A stretch of 64,000 nt of DNA from Shinella yambaruensis (lineage in GTDB: Bacteria > Pseudomonadota > Alphaproteobacteria > Rhizobiales > Rhizobiaceae): the NCBI RefSeq assembly GCF_022899355.1, contig NZ_JALJCK010000002.1, positions 652,765-716,764 of the forward strand, read 5' to 3'. The notes under the pieces are model-generated. The model saw only the letters and a program-made list of their open reading frames with translations. It was not told the origin of the DNA and made no database searches. The stretch's first letter is position 1. Each line of letters begins with the position of its first letter. Below are positions 44,849 through 54,080 of this stretch, piece after piece. A program made the position numbers and the translations under genes.

Positions 44849-45745
44849 ATGAAAGGCTGGAGGCCACCGGCGCCGTTTCTGCTTCTGCTGCCCGCCATCG
44901 TGGTGCTCGCGGCCGTCGTCATCGTTCCGCTCATCCTGTCGCTCTATTCGAGCTTCACGCCCTTCCGGCTGACGCAGCCCGCCTCGCTCTATACCTTCGT
45001 CGGCTTTCGCAACTATGCGCGCATCCTGGCGGATCGCGAATTCTGGACGGCGTTCGGCCGCACCGTGCTCCTGCTCACCGTCGCGCTGAATGTTGAGATG
45101 CTGCTCGGCCTCGGCCTTGCCATGCTGGTGGAGAAGGCGACGAGCGGCCAGCGGCTGCTGAGAACCATCATGATGTTCCCCATGATGTTCTCGCCGATCC
45201 TCGTCGGCTTCCAGTTCAAGTTCATGTTCAACGACAATATCGGCCTCGTGAACAACGCCCTGCAATCGCTCGGCCTGACGGACCAGGCGATCCCGTGGCT
45301 GATCGACGGCTCGCTCGCCTTCACCGCGATCCTCGTCGCCGAGATCTGGTCGTCCACCTCGGTCTTCGCCATCCTCATCCTCGCGGGCCTGCTCGCCATG
45401 CCGAAGGAGCCGATCGAGGCGGCGCGTGTCGACGGCTGCACGCCCTGGCAGACCTTCCGCTACGTCACCTGGCCCTTCATCATGCCGTTCGCCTATATCG
45501 CCATGACCATCCGCTCGCTCGATGTCGCGCGCGCCTATGACATCGTGAAGATCATGACGGACGGCGGGCCGGCCAAGCGCACGGAACTCATCTGGACGCT
45601 CGTCTCGCGCACCGCCTATGCCGATGCCCGTATGGGTCTTGCCAACGCCATGGCCTATGTCGCGATCCTGCTTTCCATCCTCTTCACCGTCTATTTCTTC
45701 CGCAAGCTTGCGGCGGCGCGGACCCAGATCGCAGCCGAATGGTAA
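44849..45745 (+). CDS. Carbohydrate ABC transporter permease, UgpA/MalF type
   Basis: 298 residues, six membrane segments. ATPase-contact loop PIEAARVDGCTPWQTFRYVTWPFI near residue 190 is the EAA motif. Forms the channel with the next permease. The ATG lies after a run of repeats with a modest AAGAGG site. Confidence 0.9.
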   Translation: MKGWRPPAPFLLLLPAIVVLAAVVIVPLILSLYSSFTPFRLTQPASLYTFVGFRNYARILADREFWTAFGRTVLLLTVALNVEMLLGLGLAMLVEKATSGQRLLRTIMMFPMMFSPILVGFQFKFMFNDNIGLVNNALQSLGLTDQAIPWLIDGSLAFTAILVAEIWSSTSVFAILILAGLLAMPKEPIEAARVDGCTPWQTFRYVTWPFIMPFAYIAMTIRSLDVARAYDIVKIMTDGGPAKRTELIWTLVSRTAYADARMGLANAMAYVAILLSILFTVYFFRKLAAARTQIAAEW

Positions 45746-45760
45746 GGGGGAGTGGTAAAG

Positions 45761-46627
45761 ATGAACGAGAACACGAAAGCCCGCCTCAATGGCCTTCTCC
45801 TCTCCGCCGCGCACAAGATCGGCCTCTTCCTGGCGATGGCCGTCATCTGCCTGCCGGGCCTGTGGATCGTGCTCGCCTCCTTCCGCCCGACCGTCGAGAT
45901 CATGGCGAAGCCGCCGGTCTGGATCCCCGGGGACCTGTCCTTCGATGCCTATGTCGCGATGTTCTCCGGCGTCGGGCAGGGCGGTATTCCGGTCATCGAG
46001 TATTTCCGCAATTCGCTGATCGTTTCCGTCACCTCCACGGCGATCGCGCTCGCCATCGGCATGGCCGGCGGCTATGCCTTCGCGCGTTTCCGCTTCAAGG
46101 TGAAATCCTCGATCTTCCTCGGCCTGATGCTGACGCGCACGGTGCCGGGCATCGCGCTCTCGCTGCCGCTGTTCTTCGTCTATTCGAAGCTCGGCGTCAT
46201 CGATACGCATTTCGGGCTGATCATGGCCTATGTGGCGCTCAACGTGCCCTTCACCATCTGGCTGATCGACGGTTTCTTCCGCCAGGTGCCGAAGGATCTC
46301 GCCGAGGCCGCGCAGATCGACGGCTGCACGCGCTGGCAGGCCTTCTGGCAGGTGGAGTTCCCGCTCGCCGGCCCCGGCATAGCCTCCGCCGGCATCTTCG
46401 CCTTCCTCACCTCCTGGAACGAGTTCGCGCTCGCCTCGCAGCTCACCCGTTCCGTCAATTCCAAGACCCTGCCCGTCGGCCTGCTCGACTATACGGCGGA
46501 GTTCACCATCGACTGGCGCGGCATGTGCGCGCTGGCGGTGATCATGATCATTCCCGCCCTCGTGCTGACCTTCATCGTGCAGAAGCATCTGGTGTCCGGC
46601 CTCACCTCCGGCGCAGTCAAAGGATAA
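45761..46627 (+). CDS. Carbohydrate ABC transporter permease, UgpE/MalG type
   Basis: 288 residues, six membrane segments, EAA loop DLAEAAQIDGCTRWQAFWQV near residue 180. ATG at 45761 sits 9 bases after GGGGGAG; a GTG three codons earlier is possible. Stop lies 3 bases before the ATPase start. Confidence 0.9.
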   Translation: MNENTKARLNGLLLSAAHKIGLFLAMAVICLPGLWIVLASFRPTVEIMAKPPVWIPGDLSFDAYVAMFSGVGQGGIPVIEYFRNSLIVSVTSTAIALAIGMAGGYAFARFRFKVKSSIFLGLMLTRTVPGIALSLPLFFVYSKLGVIDTHFGLIMAYVALNVPFTIWLIDGFFRQVPKDLAEAAQIDGCTRWQAFWQVEFPLAGPGIASAGIFAFLTSWNEFALASQLTRSVNSKTLPVGLLDYTAEFTIDWRGMCALAVIMIIPALVLTFIVQKHLVSGLTSGAVKG

Positions 46628-46630
46628 TCC

Positions 46631-47728
46631 ATGGCAACCGTTTCCCTCGAAAAGCTGGTCAAGCGCTACGGCGCGGTCGAAGTGGTCCATGGCATCGATC
46701 TCGACGTCGCAGACCGCGAGTTCATCGCCCTCGTCGGCCCCTCCGGCTGCGGCAAGTCGACGACGCTGCGCATGATCGCCGGGCTGGAACCGATCTCCGG
46801 CGGCAATCTCAGGATCGGCGGCAAGATCGTCAACGACCTGCCGCCGCGCTCGCGCAACCTCGCCATGGTCTTCCAGTCCTACGCGCTCTATCCGCATATG
46901 ACGGTGCGCGAGAACATGGGCTTCTCGCTGAAGATCGCCGGCCAGACGCCGGAGGAGATCGCCCCGCGCGTGGAGGAGGCGGCAAAAACGCTCGACCTCA
47001 CGCATCTCCTCGACCGGCGGCCCTCGCAGCTTTCCGGCGGCCAGCGCCAGCGCGTCGCCATGGGCCGCGCCATCGTGCGCCAGCCGGAAGTCTTCCTCTT
47101 CGACGAGCCGCTGTCGAACCTCGATGCGAAGCTGAGGACCCAGATGCGCGTCGAGATCAAGAAGCTGCACGCCAAGGTGCAGTCGACGGTGATCTACGTC
47201 ACGCACGACCAGGTGGAGGCGATGACGCTCGCCGACCGCATCGTCATCATGCGCGACGGTCACATCGAGCAGGTCGGCACGCCGGAGGACGTCTTCCAGC
47301 GGCCGAACTCGAAATTCGTCGCCGGCTTTATCGGCTCGCCGCCGATGAACCTCAAGGACGCCGAGATCGCCGACGGCCATGTGGTCTTTTCCAGTGGCGA
47401 CCGCCTGCCGCTGCCGTCCCGCTTCCGGGATCGGGTGACGGCTGGCCAGAGGGTGACTTTCGGCCTGCGCCCGGACGATCTCTATCCCGCCGGCCACGGC
47501 ATTCATTCCGGCGAGGATGCTGATGTATACAGGCACGACCTGCATGTCATCCTCACCGAGCCGCTCGGCAACGAGACCCTCGTCTTCTCCGATTTCGGCG
47601 GCGCGGAATGGGTCGGCCGCATGCTGAACCCACGGCGACTTGTGTCCGGCGAAGCGCTGCCCTTCTGCTTCGACCTCTCCCAGGCTCACCTCTTTGACGG
47701 TGAGACCGGCAAGACGCTCAGGGGCTGA
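46631..47728 (+). CDS. Carbohydrate ABC transporter ATP-binding protein, UgpC/MsmK type
   Basis: 365 residues. Walker A GPSGCGKST near residue 36, signature LSGGQRQR near 133, Walker B VFLFDEPLSNLDAKL near 152, His in VTHDQVEA, then MalK-type regulatory domain (residues 240-365). Such ATPases are often shared between sugar importers. The dehydratase gene starts 1 base after the stop. Confidence 0.92.
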   Translation: MATVSLEKLVKRYGAVEVVHGIDLDVADREFIALVGPSGCGKSTTLRMIAGLEPISGGNLRIGGKIVNDLPPRSRNLAMVFQSYALYPHMTVRENMGFSLKIAGQTPEEIAPRVEEAAKTLDLTHLLDRRPSQLSGGQRQRVAMGRAIVRQPEVFLFDEPLSNLDAKLRTQMRVEIKKLHAKVQSTVIYVTHDQVEAMTLADRIVIMRDGHIEQVGTPEDVFQRPNSKFVAGFIGSPPMNLKDAEIADGHVVFSSGDRLPLPSRFRDRVTAGQRVTFGLRPDDLYPAGHGIHSGEDADVYRHDLHVILTEPLGNETLVFSDFGGAEWVGRMLNPRRLVSGEALPFCFDLSQAHLFDGETGKTLRG

Positions 47729-47729
47729 C

Positions 47730-48848
47730 ATGGCGAGGATCGAACGCATCGAGCTGAAAATGGTCGACCTTCGCCCGAAGGTCGAGCGTACGGACGCCAT
47801 CCAGAGCTTCGTTTCCCAGGAAACGCCGCTCGTCACCGTTACCGACAGCGACGGGGCGGTCGGCACCGGCTACAGCTACACGATCGGTACCGGCGGCTCC
47901 TCCGTCATGCGGCTTCTTGCCGATCATCTCGCGCCGCGCCTTCTCGGCCGCGACGCCGACCGGATCGAGGCGATCTGGCACGAGCTGGAATTTACGACCC
48001 ATGCGACGACCATCGGCGCGATCACCTCGATCGCGCTCGCCGCCATCGACACCGCGCTCTGGGATTTGCGCGCGCGAAAACAGAACCTGCCGCTCTGGAA
48101 GCTCGCTGGCGGGGCGAAGGACCGCTGCCCGCTCTACACGACCGAGGGCGGCTGGCTGCACATTCCGGTGGAGGCGCTCGTCGAGGATGCGCTGGATGCC
48201 AAGGCGAAGGGTTTTTCCGGCTCCAAGGTGAAGATCGGCAAGCCGCACGGATCCGAGGATTTCGCGCGCCTCTCGGCCGTGCGCAAGGCGGTCGGCGACG
48301 GCTACGAGATCATGACAGACGCCAACCAGGGTTTTTCCGTCGACGAGGCGATCCGCCGGTCCGGGCGCCTGCGCGACCTCGACCTCGGTTGGATCGAGGA
48401 ACCGTTGCCGGCGGACGACATCGACGGCCATGTCCGCCTCAACCGCGCGACGGCGACACCCATCGCCGTCGGCGAATCGCTCTATTCGATCCGCCATTTC
48501 CGCGAATACATGCAGAAGGGTGCCTGCTCCATCGTGCAGGTCGATGCCGGCCGCATCGGCGGCATCACGCCCTGGCTGAAGGTGGCGCATGCGGCGGAGG
48601 CCTTCGACATGCCCGTCTGCCCGCATTTCCTGATGGAGCTGCATGTCAGCCTGACCTGTGCGGTGCAGAACGGCAAATATGTCGAATACATCCCGCAACT
48701 CGACGACATCACCACCTCACGCTTGACCATCGAGAACGGCATGGCGCTCGCACCCATGACGCCGGGCCTCGGCATCGATTGGGACTGGGACGCGATCCGT
48801 GCGCGCTCCATTGCCGAATTCGAGCGCGAAATCCGGAAAAGGGTCTAG
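47730..48848 (+). CDS. Mandelate racemase/muconate lactonizing enzyme family protein
   Basis: 372 residues. Enolase superfamily, mandelate-racemase subgroup: Lys pair in SKVKIGK, metal ligands in TDANQGF, EEPLP and VGESL, and the His in CPHFLMELH. Probably a dehydratase or epimerase on a sugar acid. Directly after the ABC ATPase and 3 bases before the mutarotase gene, so in the same transcript. It is distinct from the L-fuconate dehydratase at 51716; why the cluster needs both is unclear. Confidence 0.85.
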   Translation: MARIERIELKMVDLRPKVERTDAIQSFVSQETPLVTVTDSDGAVGTGYSYTIGTGGSSVMRLLADHLAPRLLGRDADRIEAIWHELEFTTHATTIGAITSIALAAIDTALWDLRARKQNLPLWKLAGGAKDRCPLYTTEGGWLHIPVEALVEDALDAKAKGFSGSKVKIGKPHGSEDFARLSAVRKAVGDGYEIMTDANQGFSVDEAIRRSGRLRDLDLGWIEEPLPADDIDGHVRLNRATATPIAVGESLYSIRHFREYMQKGACSIVQVDAGRIGGITPWLKVAHAAEAFDMPVCPHFLMELHVSLTCAVQNGKYVEYIPQLDDITTSRLTIENGMALAPMTPGLGIDWDWDAIRARSIAEFEREIRKRV

Positions 48849-48851
48849 GAG

Positions 48852-49181
48852 ATGCAGCGCATCGGCATGGTGATCGGCGTGAAGCCGGAGAAGATCGAAG
48901 ACTACAAGCGCCTGCACGCCGCCGTCTGGCCGGAGGTGCTGGCGATGATTTCCGCCTGCAATATCAGGAACTATTCGATTTTCCTGAAGGAGCCGGAGAA
49001 CCTGCTGTTCTCCTTCTTCGAATATCACGGCAGCGACTATGCCGCCGATATGGCGAAGATGGCCGCCGACCCGAGGACGCAGGAATGGTGGGCCGTCTGC
49101 ATGCCCTGCCAGTCGCCGCTCCGGACGCGGAAGGATGGCGAGTGGTGGGCGGGCATGGAAGAGGTGTTCTTTCATGCGTGA
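48852..49181 (+). CDS. L-rhamnose/L-fucose mutarotase-like protein (RhaM family)
   Basis: 109 residues. The RhaM catalytic pair is at the same positions as in E. coli RhaM: Tyr18 and His22 in EDYKRLHAAVWPEV, and the trailing EWWAVCMPCQ with tandem Trp is conserved. RhaM converts alpha- and beta-L-rhamnose. Within a cluster holding L-fuconate dehydratase the sugar may be L-fucose. The ribosome site GGAG overlaps the previous stop. Confidence 0.85.
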   Translation: MQRIGMVIGVKPEKIEDYKRLHAAVWPEVLAMISACNIRNYSIFLKEPENLLFSFFEYHGSDYAADMAKMAADPRTQEWWAVCMPCQSPLRTRKDGEWWAGMEEVFFHA

Positions 49182-49194
49182 GGTTGTGGTTCAC

Positions 49195-49346
49195 CCCCCT
49201 CTGCCCTGCCGGGCATCTCCCCCTCAAGGGGGGAGATCGGCAAGAGGCAAAACCCGTGCTCAATCGGAAACGCTGGAGATAGGCGAGACGGTGCTCCATC
49301 CGATCTCCCCCCTTGAGGGGGAGATGCCCGGCAGGGCAGAGGGGGG
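49195..49346. repeat. Large inverted-repeat element inside the sugar operon
   Basis: A 46-base left arm (49195-49240) and a 47-base right arm (49300-49346) are near-perfect reverse complements, with a 59-base loop. Each arm contains a smaller hairpin, ATCTCCCC-GGGGAGAT. It fills the 203-base gap between the mutarotase and oxidoreductase genes and could form a strong mRNA structure. Confidence 0.8.
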
Positions 49347-49384
49347 TAAGGCTAAGGTCACGCCTCATCATCAAGAGGTGTGCC

Positions 49385-50452
49385 ATGACCTTTGACCCCG
49401 AAACCCTCACCCAATCCTGGCCGCTGCCGGCGAACCCGCGTCCCATCGTCACCTTCGGCGCCGGCTCTATCGTCGGCGACGCGCATTATCCGGCCTATCG
49501 CAAGGGCGGCTTCCCGATCGCGGGCCTCTATGATCCGGACCACGACAAGGCGAAGGCGCTCGCCGAAAGGTGGAGCGTCACGGCCTATCGCACCGTCGAG
49601 GAGGCCATTGCCGTCGAGAATGCGATCTTCGATCTCGCAACGCCCCCGGCCGCACATGCGAAGGTGCTGGCGGCGCTGCCGGAGGGGGCGGCGGCGCTGA
49701 TCCAGAAGCCGATGGGGGCCGACCTGTCCGCTGCGACGGAGATCCTGACGATCTGCCGCGACAGGAAGCTCAAGGCCGCCGTCAATTTCCAGCTTCGTTT
49801 CGCGCCGATGATGCTGGCGCTGAAGGACGCCATCGCCAGGGGGCTGCTCGGCGAGGTCGTCGATTTCGACGTCCATCTGGCGCTCGATACGCCCTGGCAG
49901 CTCTGGTCCTTCCTCGAAGGCCTGCCGCGCATCGAGATCGCCATGCACTCGATCCATTATCTCGACGTCATCCGCCAGGTGCTGGGTGATCCCGGGGGCG
50001 TGCACGCCAAGTCGATCGGCCACCCGAATCATGGGATGGCGCAAACGCGCACCACGGCAATCCTCGACTATGGCGACCGTGTCCGCTGCGCCCTTTCGAT
50101 CAACCACGACCACAGGTTCGGCCGCAGGCATCAGGCCTGCGAATTCCGCGTCTCGGGCACCGAGGGCGCGGCCTATCTCCAGCTCGGCGTCAATCTCGAT
50201 TATCCGCGCGGCGAGCCGGACATTCTGGAGATCCATCCCAAGGGCGGCGAGGGCTGGGTGCCGGTGCCGCTGGAAGGAACGTGGTTCCCGGACGCCTTCG
50301 TCGGCCGCATGGCGAACCTTCAGCGCTTCATGTCGGGCGAGGACGCGGAACTCGTCTCCTCGGTCGAGGATGCATGGATGACCATGGCGCTCGTCGAGGC
50401 GGCCTATGCCTCCAGCGCCGCGCCCGCGACGCCGCTCGCCGCACGGCCCTAG
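49385..50452 (+). CDS. Gfo/Idh/MocA family oxidoreductase
   Basis: 355 residues. N-terminal Rossmann fold with [15 protein letters not shown] near residue 23 and the family's K in [10 protein letters not shown] near 105 (usual EKP reads QKP). The C-terminal domain contains the [14 protein letters not shown] helix near 195. Oxidises or reduces a sugar or cyclitol with NAD(P). AGAGGTG precedes the ATG. It may supply the missing L-fucose dehydrogenase step, but its family is too broad to say. Confidence 0.85.
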   Translation: MTFDPETLTQSWPLPANPRPIVTFGAGSIVGDAHYPAYRKGGFPIAGLYDPDHDKAKALAERWSVTAYRTVEEAIAVENAIFDLATPPAAHAKVLAALPEGAAALIQKPMGADLSAATEILTICRDRKLKAAVNFQLRFAPMMLALKDAIARGLLGEVVDFDVHLALDTPWQLWSFLEGLPRIEIAMHSIHYLDVIRQVLGDPGGVHAKSIGHPNHGMAQTRTTAILDYGDRVRCALSINHDHRFGRRHQACEFRVSGTEGAAYLQLGVNLDYPRGEPDILEIHPKGGEGWVPVPLEGTWFPDAFVGRMANLQRFMSGEDAELVSSVEDAWMTMALVEAAYASSAAPATPLAARP

Positions 50453-50465
50453 ACAGGAACAGGCT

Positions 50466-50915
50466 ATGGAACAGGTCAAATATTTCGAAGACTATGAAAT
50501 CGGCGAGGGGCGCAAGACGAGCGGGCGCACCATCACCGAGACCGATTTCGTCGTGCATGCCGGGCACACGGGCGATTTCTTCCCGCACCATATGGATGCC
50601 GAATTCATGAAGACGCAGCCTTTCGGCCAGCGCATCGCCCATGGCACGATGGTGTTTTCCATCGGAGTCGGACTGACGGCGAGCGTCATCAATCCTGTTG
50701 CATTTTCCTACGGTTATGATCGCATGCGCTTCATCAGGCCCGTCTTCATCGGTGATACGATCCACACCCGCGTGACGATATCAGGTAAGGAGGATGATCC
50801 GAAACGCGCCGGCTTCGGCCGGGTGATCGAGCGCACGGAAGTCGTCAACCAGAAGGGCGAGGTCGTTCTCGCCGCAGACCATATCTACGTCGTCGAGCGC
50901 CGTCCGGGCGCCTGA
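50466..50915 (+). CDS. MaoC family dehydratase
   Basis: 149 residues, hot-dog fold. The hydratase-2-like motif is [14 protein letters not shown] followed by [10 protein letters not shown], residues about 33-60. Members hydrate enoyl-CoA or related acids. The role in sugar breakdown is unknown. 13 bases after the oxidoreductase gene and 19 before the SDR, so part of the transcript. Confidence 0.85.
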   Translation: MEQVKYFEDYEIGEGRKTSGRTITETDFVVHAGHTGDFFPHHMDAEFMKTQPFGQRIAHGTMVFSIGVGLTASVINPVAFSYGYDRMRFIRPVFIGDTIHTRVTISGKEDDPKRAGFGRVIERTEVVNQKGEVVLAADHIYVVERRPGA

Positions 50916-50934
50916 CGCACCACAAGGAGCCATC

Positions 50935-51669
50935 ATGAGCCTTTCCCTTCAAGACAAGCGCGTCCTCATCACCGCCGCAGGCCAGGGCATCGGCAAGGCG
51001 AGCGCCATCGCCTTCGCCCGCGCCGGCGCCAAGGTCGTCGCGACCGACATCAATGCCGATGCGCTGAAAAGCCTTGCCGGCGAGGCGGGCATCGAGACCT
51101 ATGTGCTCGACGTCCTGAGCGAGGAGGCGGTCAACCGCGTGGTCTCGGCGACCGGCCCGTTCGACGTGCTCTTCAACTGCGCCGGCTTCGTGCATGCCGG
51201 CACGATCCTCGACATGCCGGACAAGGACCTCGATTTTGCCTTCGACCTCAATGTCCGCGCCATGGTGCGCACCATCCGCGCCGTGCTGCCAGCGATGCTG
51301 GAGAAGAAGGACGGCGCGATCATCAACATGGCCTCGGTCGCCTCCAGCATGAAGGGCGTGCCGAACCGGGCGGCCTACACCATCACCAAGGCGGCGGTCG
51401 TCGGGCTCACCAAGTCGGTGGCGGCCGACTATGTGGCTGAGGGCATCCGCTGCAACTGCATCTGCCCCGGCACGGTGGAAAGCCCCTCGCTGCAGGATCG
51501 CCTGCGCGCGCAGGGCGACTACGAGACGGCGCGCGCGGCCTTCATCGCCCGCCAGCCGATCGGCCGCATCGGTACGCCGGAAGAGATCGCCGACCTCGCC
51601 GTCTACCTCGCGAGCGCCACCTACACGACCGGACAGGCCTACGCCATCGACGGCGGCTGGACCATCTGA
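50935..51669 (+). CDS. SDR, probable 2-keto-3-deoxy-L-fuconate dehydrogenase
   Basis: 244 residues. TAAGQGIGKA loop near residue 14, FNCAGFVHAGTIL near 79, catalytic YTITK near 148 and GTVESPSLQDRL near 180. The FNCAGFVHAGT stretch resembles the BDH2/2-keto-3-deoxy-L-fuconate dehydrogenase group, which oxidises C4 of 2-keto-3-deoxy-L-fuconate with NAD. Adjacent to L-fuconate dehydratase, whose product is that compound. AAGGAG precedes the ATG. Confidence 0.82.
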   Translation: MSLSLQDKRVLITAAGQGIGKASAIAFARAGAKVVATDINADALKSLAGEAGIETYVLDVLSEEAVNRVVSATGPFDVLFNCAGFVHAGTILDMPDKDLDFAFDLNVRAMVRTIRAVLPAMLEKKDGAIINMASVASSMKGVPNRAAYTITKAAVVGLTKSVAADYVAEGIRCNCICPGTVESPSLQDRLRAQGDYETARAAFIARQPIGRIGTPEEIADLAVYLASATYTTGQAYAIDGGWTI

Positions 51670-51715
51670 GACATTTTTTAGCCGGCAGAGCGCCGGCCAT
51701 TGCAAGGGCCGCACC

Positions 51716-52990
51716 ATGACCAAGATCACCAGCCTTCGCTCGATCGACCTGCGCTTTCCCACCTCGCAAAGCCTCGACGGCTCGGACGCCATGAACCCGG
51801 ATCCGGACTATTCGGCCGCCTATGTGGTGCTCGGCACGGATGCGCCCGGCCTCGAAGGCCATGGTCTCACCTTCACCATCGGCCGCGGCAACGAGATCTG
51901 CTGCCTGGCGATCGAGGCGATGAAGCATCTGGTGGTCGGCCTCGACCTTGCCTGGGTGCGCGAAAATCCCGGCCGCTTCTGGCGTCACGTCACGAGCGAC
52001 AGCCAGTTGCGCTGGATCGGCCCGGACAAGGGCGCGATGCATCTGGCGACCGGGGCCGTGGTGAATGCCGTCTGGGACCTCCTGGCCAAGCAGGCGGGCA
52101 AACCCGTCTGGCGGCTCGTCGCCGAGATGAGCCCGGAGGAGATCCTCTCCATCGTCGATTTCCGCTACCTGACGGATGCGCTGACGCCGGAGGAGGCGCT
52201 GGCCATCCTGAAGAAGGCGGAAGCCGGCAAGGCGGAGCGCATCGCGACGCTGGAGAAGGAAGGCTATCCCTGCTACACGACCTCGGCCGGCTGGCTCGGC
52301 TATGACGACGAGAAGCTGCGCCGCCTCTGCCAGGAGGCCGTCGACCAGGGGTTCACCCATATCAAGATGAAGGTCGGCCGTGACCTCGAAGACGACAAGC
52401 GGCGCCTGCGCATCGCCCGCGAGGTGATCGGCGACGAGCGCACCATGATGATCGACGCCAACCAGATCTGGGAGGTGGGGCAGGCGATCGACTGGGTGTC
52501 GGAGCTGAAACCCTACAAGCCCTTCTTCATCGAGGAGCCGACGAGCCCGGACGACATCGCCGGCCACAAGGCGATCCGGCAGGCCGTGCATCCGGTCAAG
52601 GTGGCGACGGGCGAGATGTGCCAGAACCGCATCATCTTCAAGCAGATGATCGCCGGCGGCGCGATCGATATCGTGCAGATCGACAGCTGCCGCATGGGCG
52701 GCCTCAACGAAGTGCTCGCCGTGCTTCTGATGGCGGCGAAATACGGCCTGCCGGTCTGGCCGCACGCCGGCGGTGTCGGCCTTTGCGAATATGTCCAGCA
52801 TCTTTCGATGATCGACTACATCGCCGTCTCGGGCACGAAGGAGGGCAGGGTGATCGAATATGTCGACCACCTGCACGAGCATTTCGTCGACCCCTGCCGC
52901 ATCGAGAACGCCGCCTATATGCCGCCCGCGCGGCCGGGTTTCTCCATCGAGATGAAGCCGGAGTCGATCGCGGCCTATACGTTCGGGTGA
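51716..52990 (+). CDS. L-fuconate dehydratase
   Basis: 424 residues, close to characterised L-fuconate dehydratases and human ENOSF1. Diagnostic segments: YTTSAGWLGYDDEKL, HIKMKVGRDLEDDKRR (Lys pair), MIDANQIWEV, IEEPTSPDD, VATGEMCQNR and VWPHAGGVGLCEYVQH (catalytic His). It dehydrates L-fuconate to 2-keto-3-deoxy-L-fuconate. Start ATG has only a weak AAGGG site. End of the transcript: the next gene faces the other way. Related substrates, such as L-galactonate or D-arabinonate, are also used by some members. Confidence 0.88.
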   Translation: MTKITSLRSIDLRFPTSQSLDGSDAMNPDPDYSAAYVVLGTDAPGLEGHGLTFTIGRGNEICCLAIEAMKHLVVGLDLAWVRENPGRFWRHVTSDSQLRWIGPDKGAMHLATGAVVNAVWDLLAKQAGKPVWRLVAEMSPEEILSIVDFRYLTDALTPEEALAILKKAEAGKAERIATLEKEGYPCYTTSAGWLGYDDEKLRRLCQEAVDQGFTHIKMKVGRDLEDDKRRLRIAREVIGDERTMMIDANQIWEVGQAIDWVSELKPYKPFFIEEPTSPDDIAGHKAIRQAVHPVKVATGEMCQNRIIFKQMIAGGAIDIVQIDSCRMGGLNEVLAVLLMAAKYGLPVWPHAGGVGLCEYVQHLSMIDYIAVSGTKEGRVIEYVDHLHEHFVDPCRIENAAYMPPARPGFSIEMKPESIAAYTFG

Positions 52991-53036
52991 CGAGGGGCGG
53001 AGCGGCTGTCCCCGCCGCCCCTTCGACAGGCGGATA

Positions 53037-54080
53037 TCAGGACACAGGCTTGAGGGTGCCGTCCATCACGAAGCGGGGCGTCTCCTCCGGGCGATCATGG
53101 ACCTGCCAGCGGATGGCGTTCGCGCCGATGTGGAACACGGCGGTCGCCAGCGTGTTCTCGTGGTCCGGATCGTCCGGCTGCGCACGGTAGATGGGCAGCG
53201 GCGATACGGCCTTGTCCCACAGGATGGCGCGTGGATCCCGCAGGCCTTCTCCGCCCTCGGCGATGAGCTGGTCCCCGCGTTGCTGCCGGGACCGGGAGGA
53301 GCCGGTGATCACCTGTCGTTCGCCGGCCATGCCGGCATGAACGAGGTGGTTGGCGTGGCATTGCGGGCGGTCGAGCGTGACGGCGGAGCAGTGCTTGTGG
53401 GTGAATTCCACGCCGACAAGCCGCGGATCGCCCCTTTGCCCGAGCGTCATGTGGAACGCGCCGGCGCGTTCCGAGCTCTCCAGCAGGTGGATAGCCGCGT
53501 CGATCGACGGGCAATCCAGCAGGGCGCGACCGAGCACCATGCGCGGCAGGCCGGCGCCGACACCGCGCGAGCGGATATTGTTGACGGTCTGAACGAGACC
53601 CGTCGCCGTCACCGCAAAGGTATGGCCGGGGATCGAGGCCGGGTAGACGAAGCTGGTGAAGGCCGTGCCGCCCCCGGGGCGGATATGGGCGAGCGCGCAA
53701 TGGCCGCGAAAGCCGGGATCGCCGTCCTCGTTGTGGGCGAGCAGCGGTTCGGCGCCGGGTATCTGCACCGTCGTGCAGCCGTCCGGCGCGAAGGCCCAGA
53801 GGTCGCCGCGGCAGTTCCACAGGAAGACGTCGTCGAAGGGAAGATCGAGGCCGAGGGCGAGGCCCTGCAGTTCCGCCCAACAGGCGGGGAAGCGGGCCTC
53901 CACCATCCGGCGCATCGCGGCAACGCGCGGATCCGCGCGAAAGGCGAGGACCGAGGCCCAGGCATGGCCGTGCACGAGGTGGCGATGGGCGATGTCGCGG
54001 CCGAAACGGCCGAGCTGGAGGCCGACCTCCCGCGGCATGCCGGCGATCTCGATGAAACCCAGCCGGTTGTCAGTGGACAT
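53037..54080 (-). CDS. C45 family peptidase/acyltransferase-like amidohydrolase
   Basis: 347 residues, acyl-CoA:6-aminopenicillanate acyltransferase group. The autoprocessing Cys is Cys102 in PDGCTTV, followed by HNEDGDPGFRG with the conserved Asn/Asp. Such proteins self-cleave before the Cys and hydrolyse or form amide bonds in small N-acyl compounds. Start overlaps the ABC ATPase end by 11 bases, so it is coupled to the importer and probably works on the imported compound. No signal peptide, so cytosolic. Confidence 0.83.
   Translation of the reverse strand: MSTDNRLGFIEIAGMPREVGLQLGRFGRDIAHRHLVHGHAWASVLAFRADPRVAAMRRMVEARFPACWAELQGLALGLDLPFDDVFLWNCRGDLWAFAPDGCTTVQIPGAEPLLAHNEDGDPGFRGHCALAHIRPGGGTAFTSFVYPASIPGHTFAVTATGLVQTVNNIRSRGVGAGLPRMVLGRALLDCPSIDAAIHLLESSERAGAFHMTLGQRGDPRLVGVEFTHKHCSAVTLDRPQCHANHLVHAGMAGERQVITGSSRSRQQRGDQLIAEGGEGLRDPRAILWDKAVSPLPIYRAQPDDPDHENTLATAVFHIGANAIRWQVHDRPEETPRFVMDGTLKPVS

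Noticed and set aside
44525..47866. Over 1,100-codon minus-strand open frame opposite the sugar ABC operon
   Set aside because: Runs through three recognised ABC genes and intergenic repeats, with Asp/Glu/Arg-rich shadow sequence; not a giant protein.
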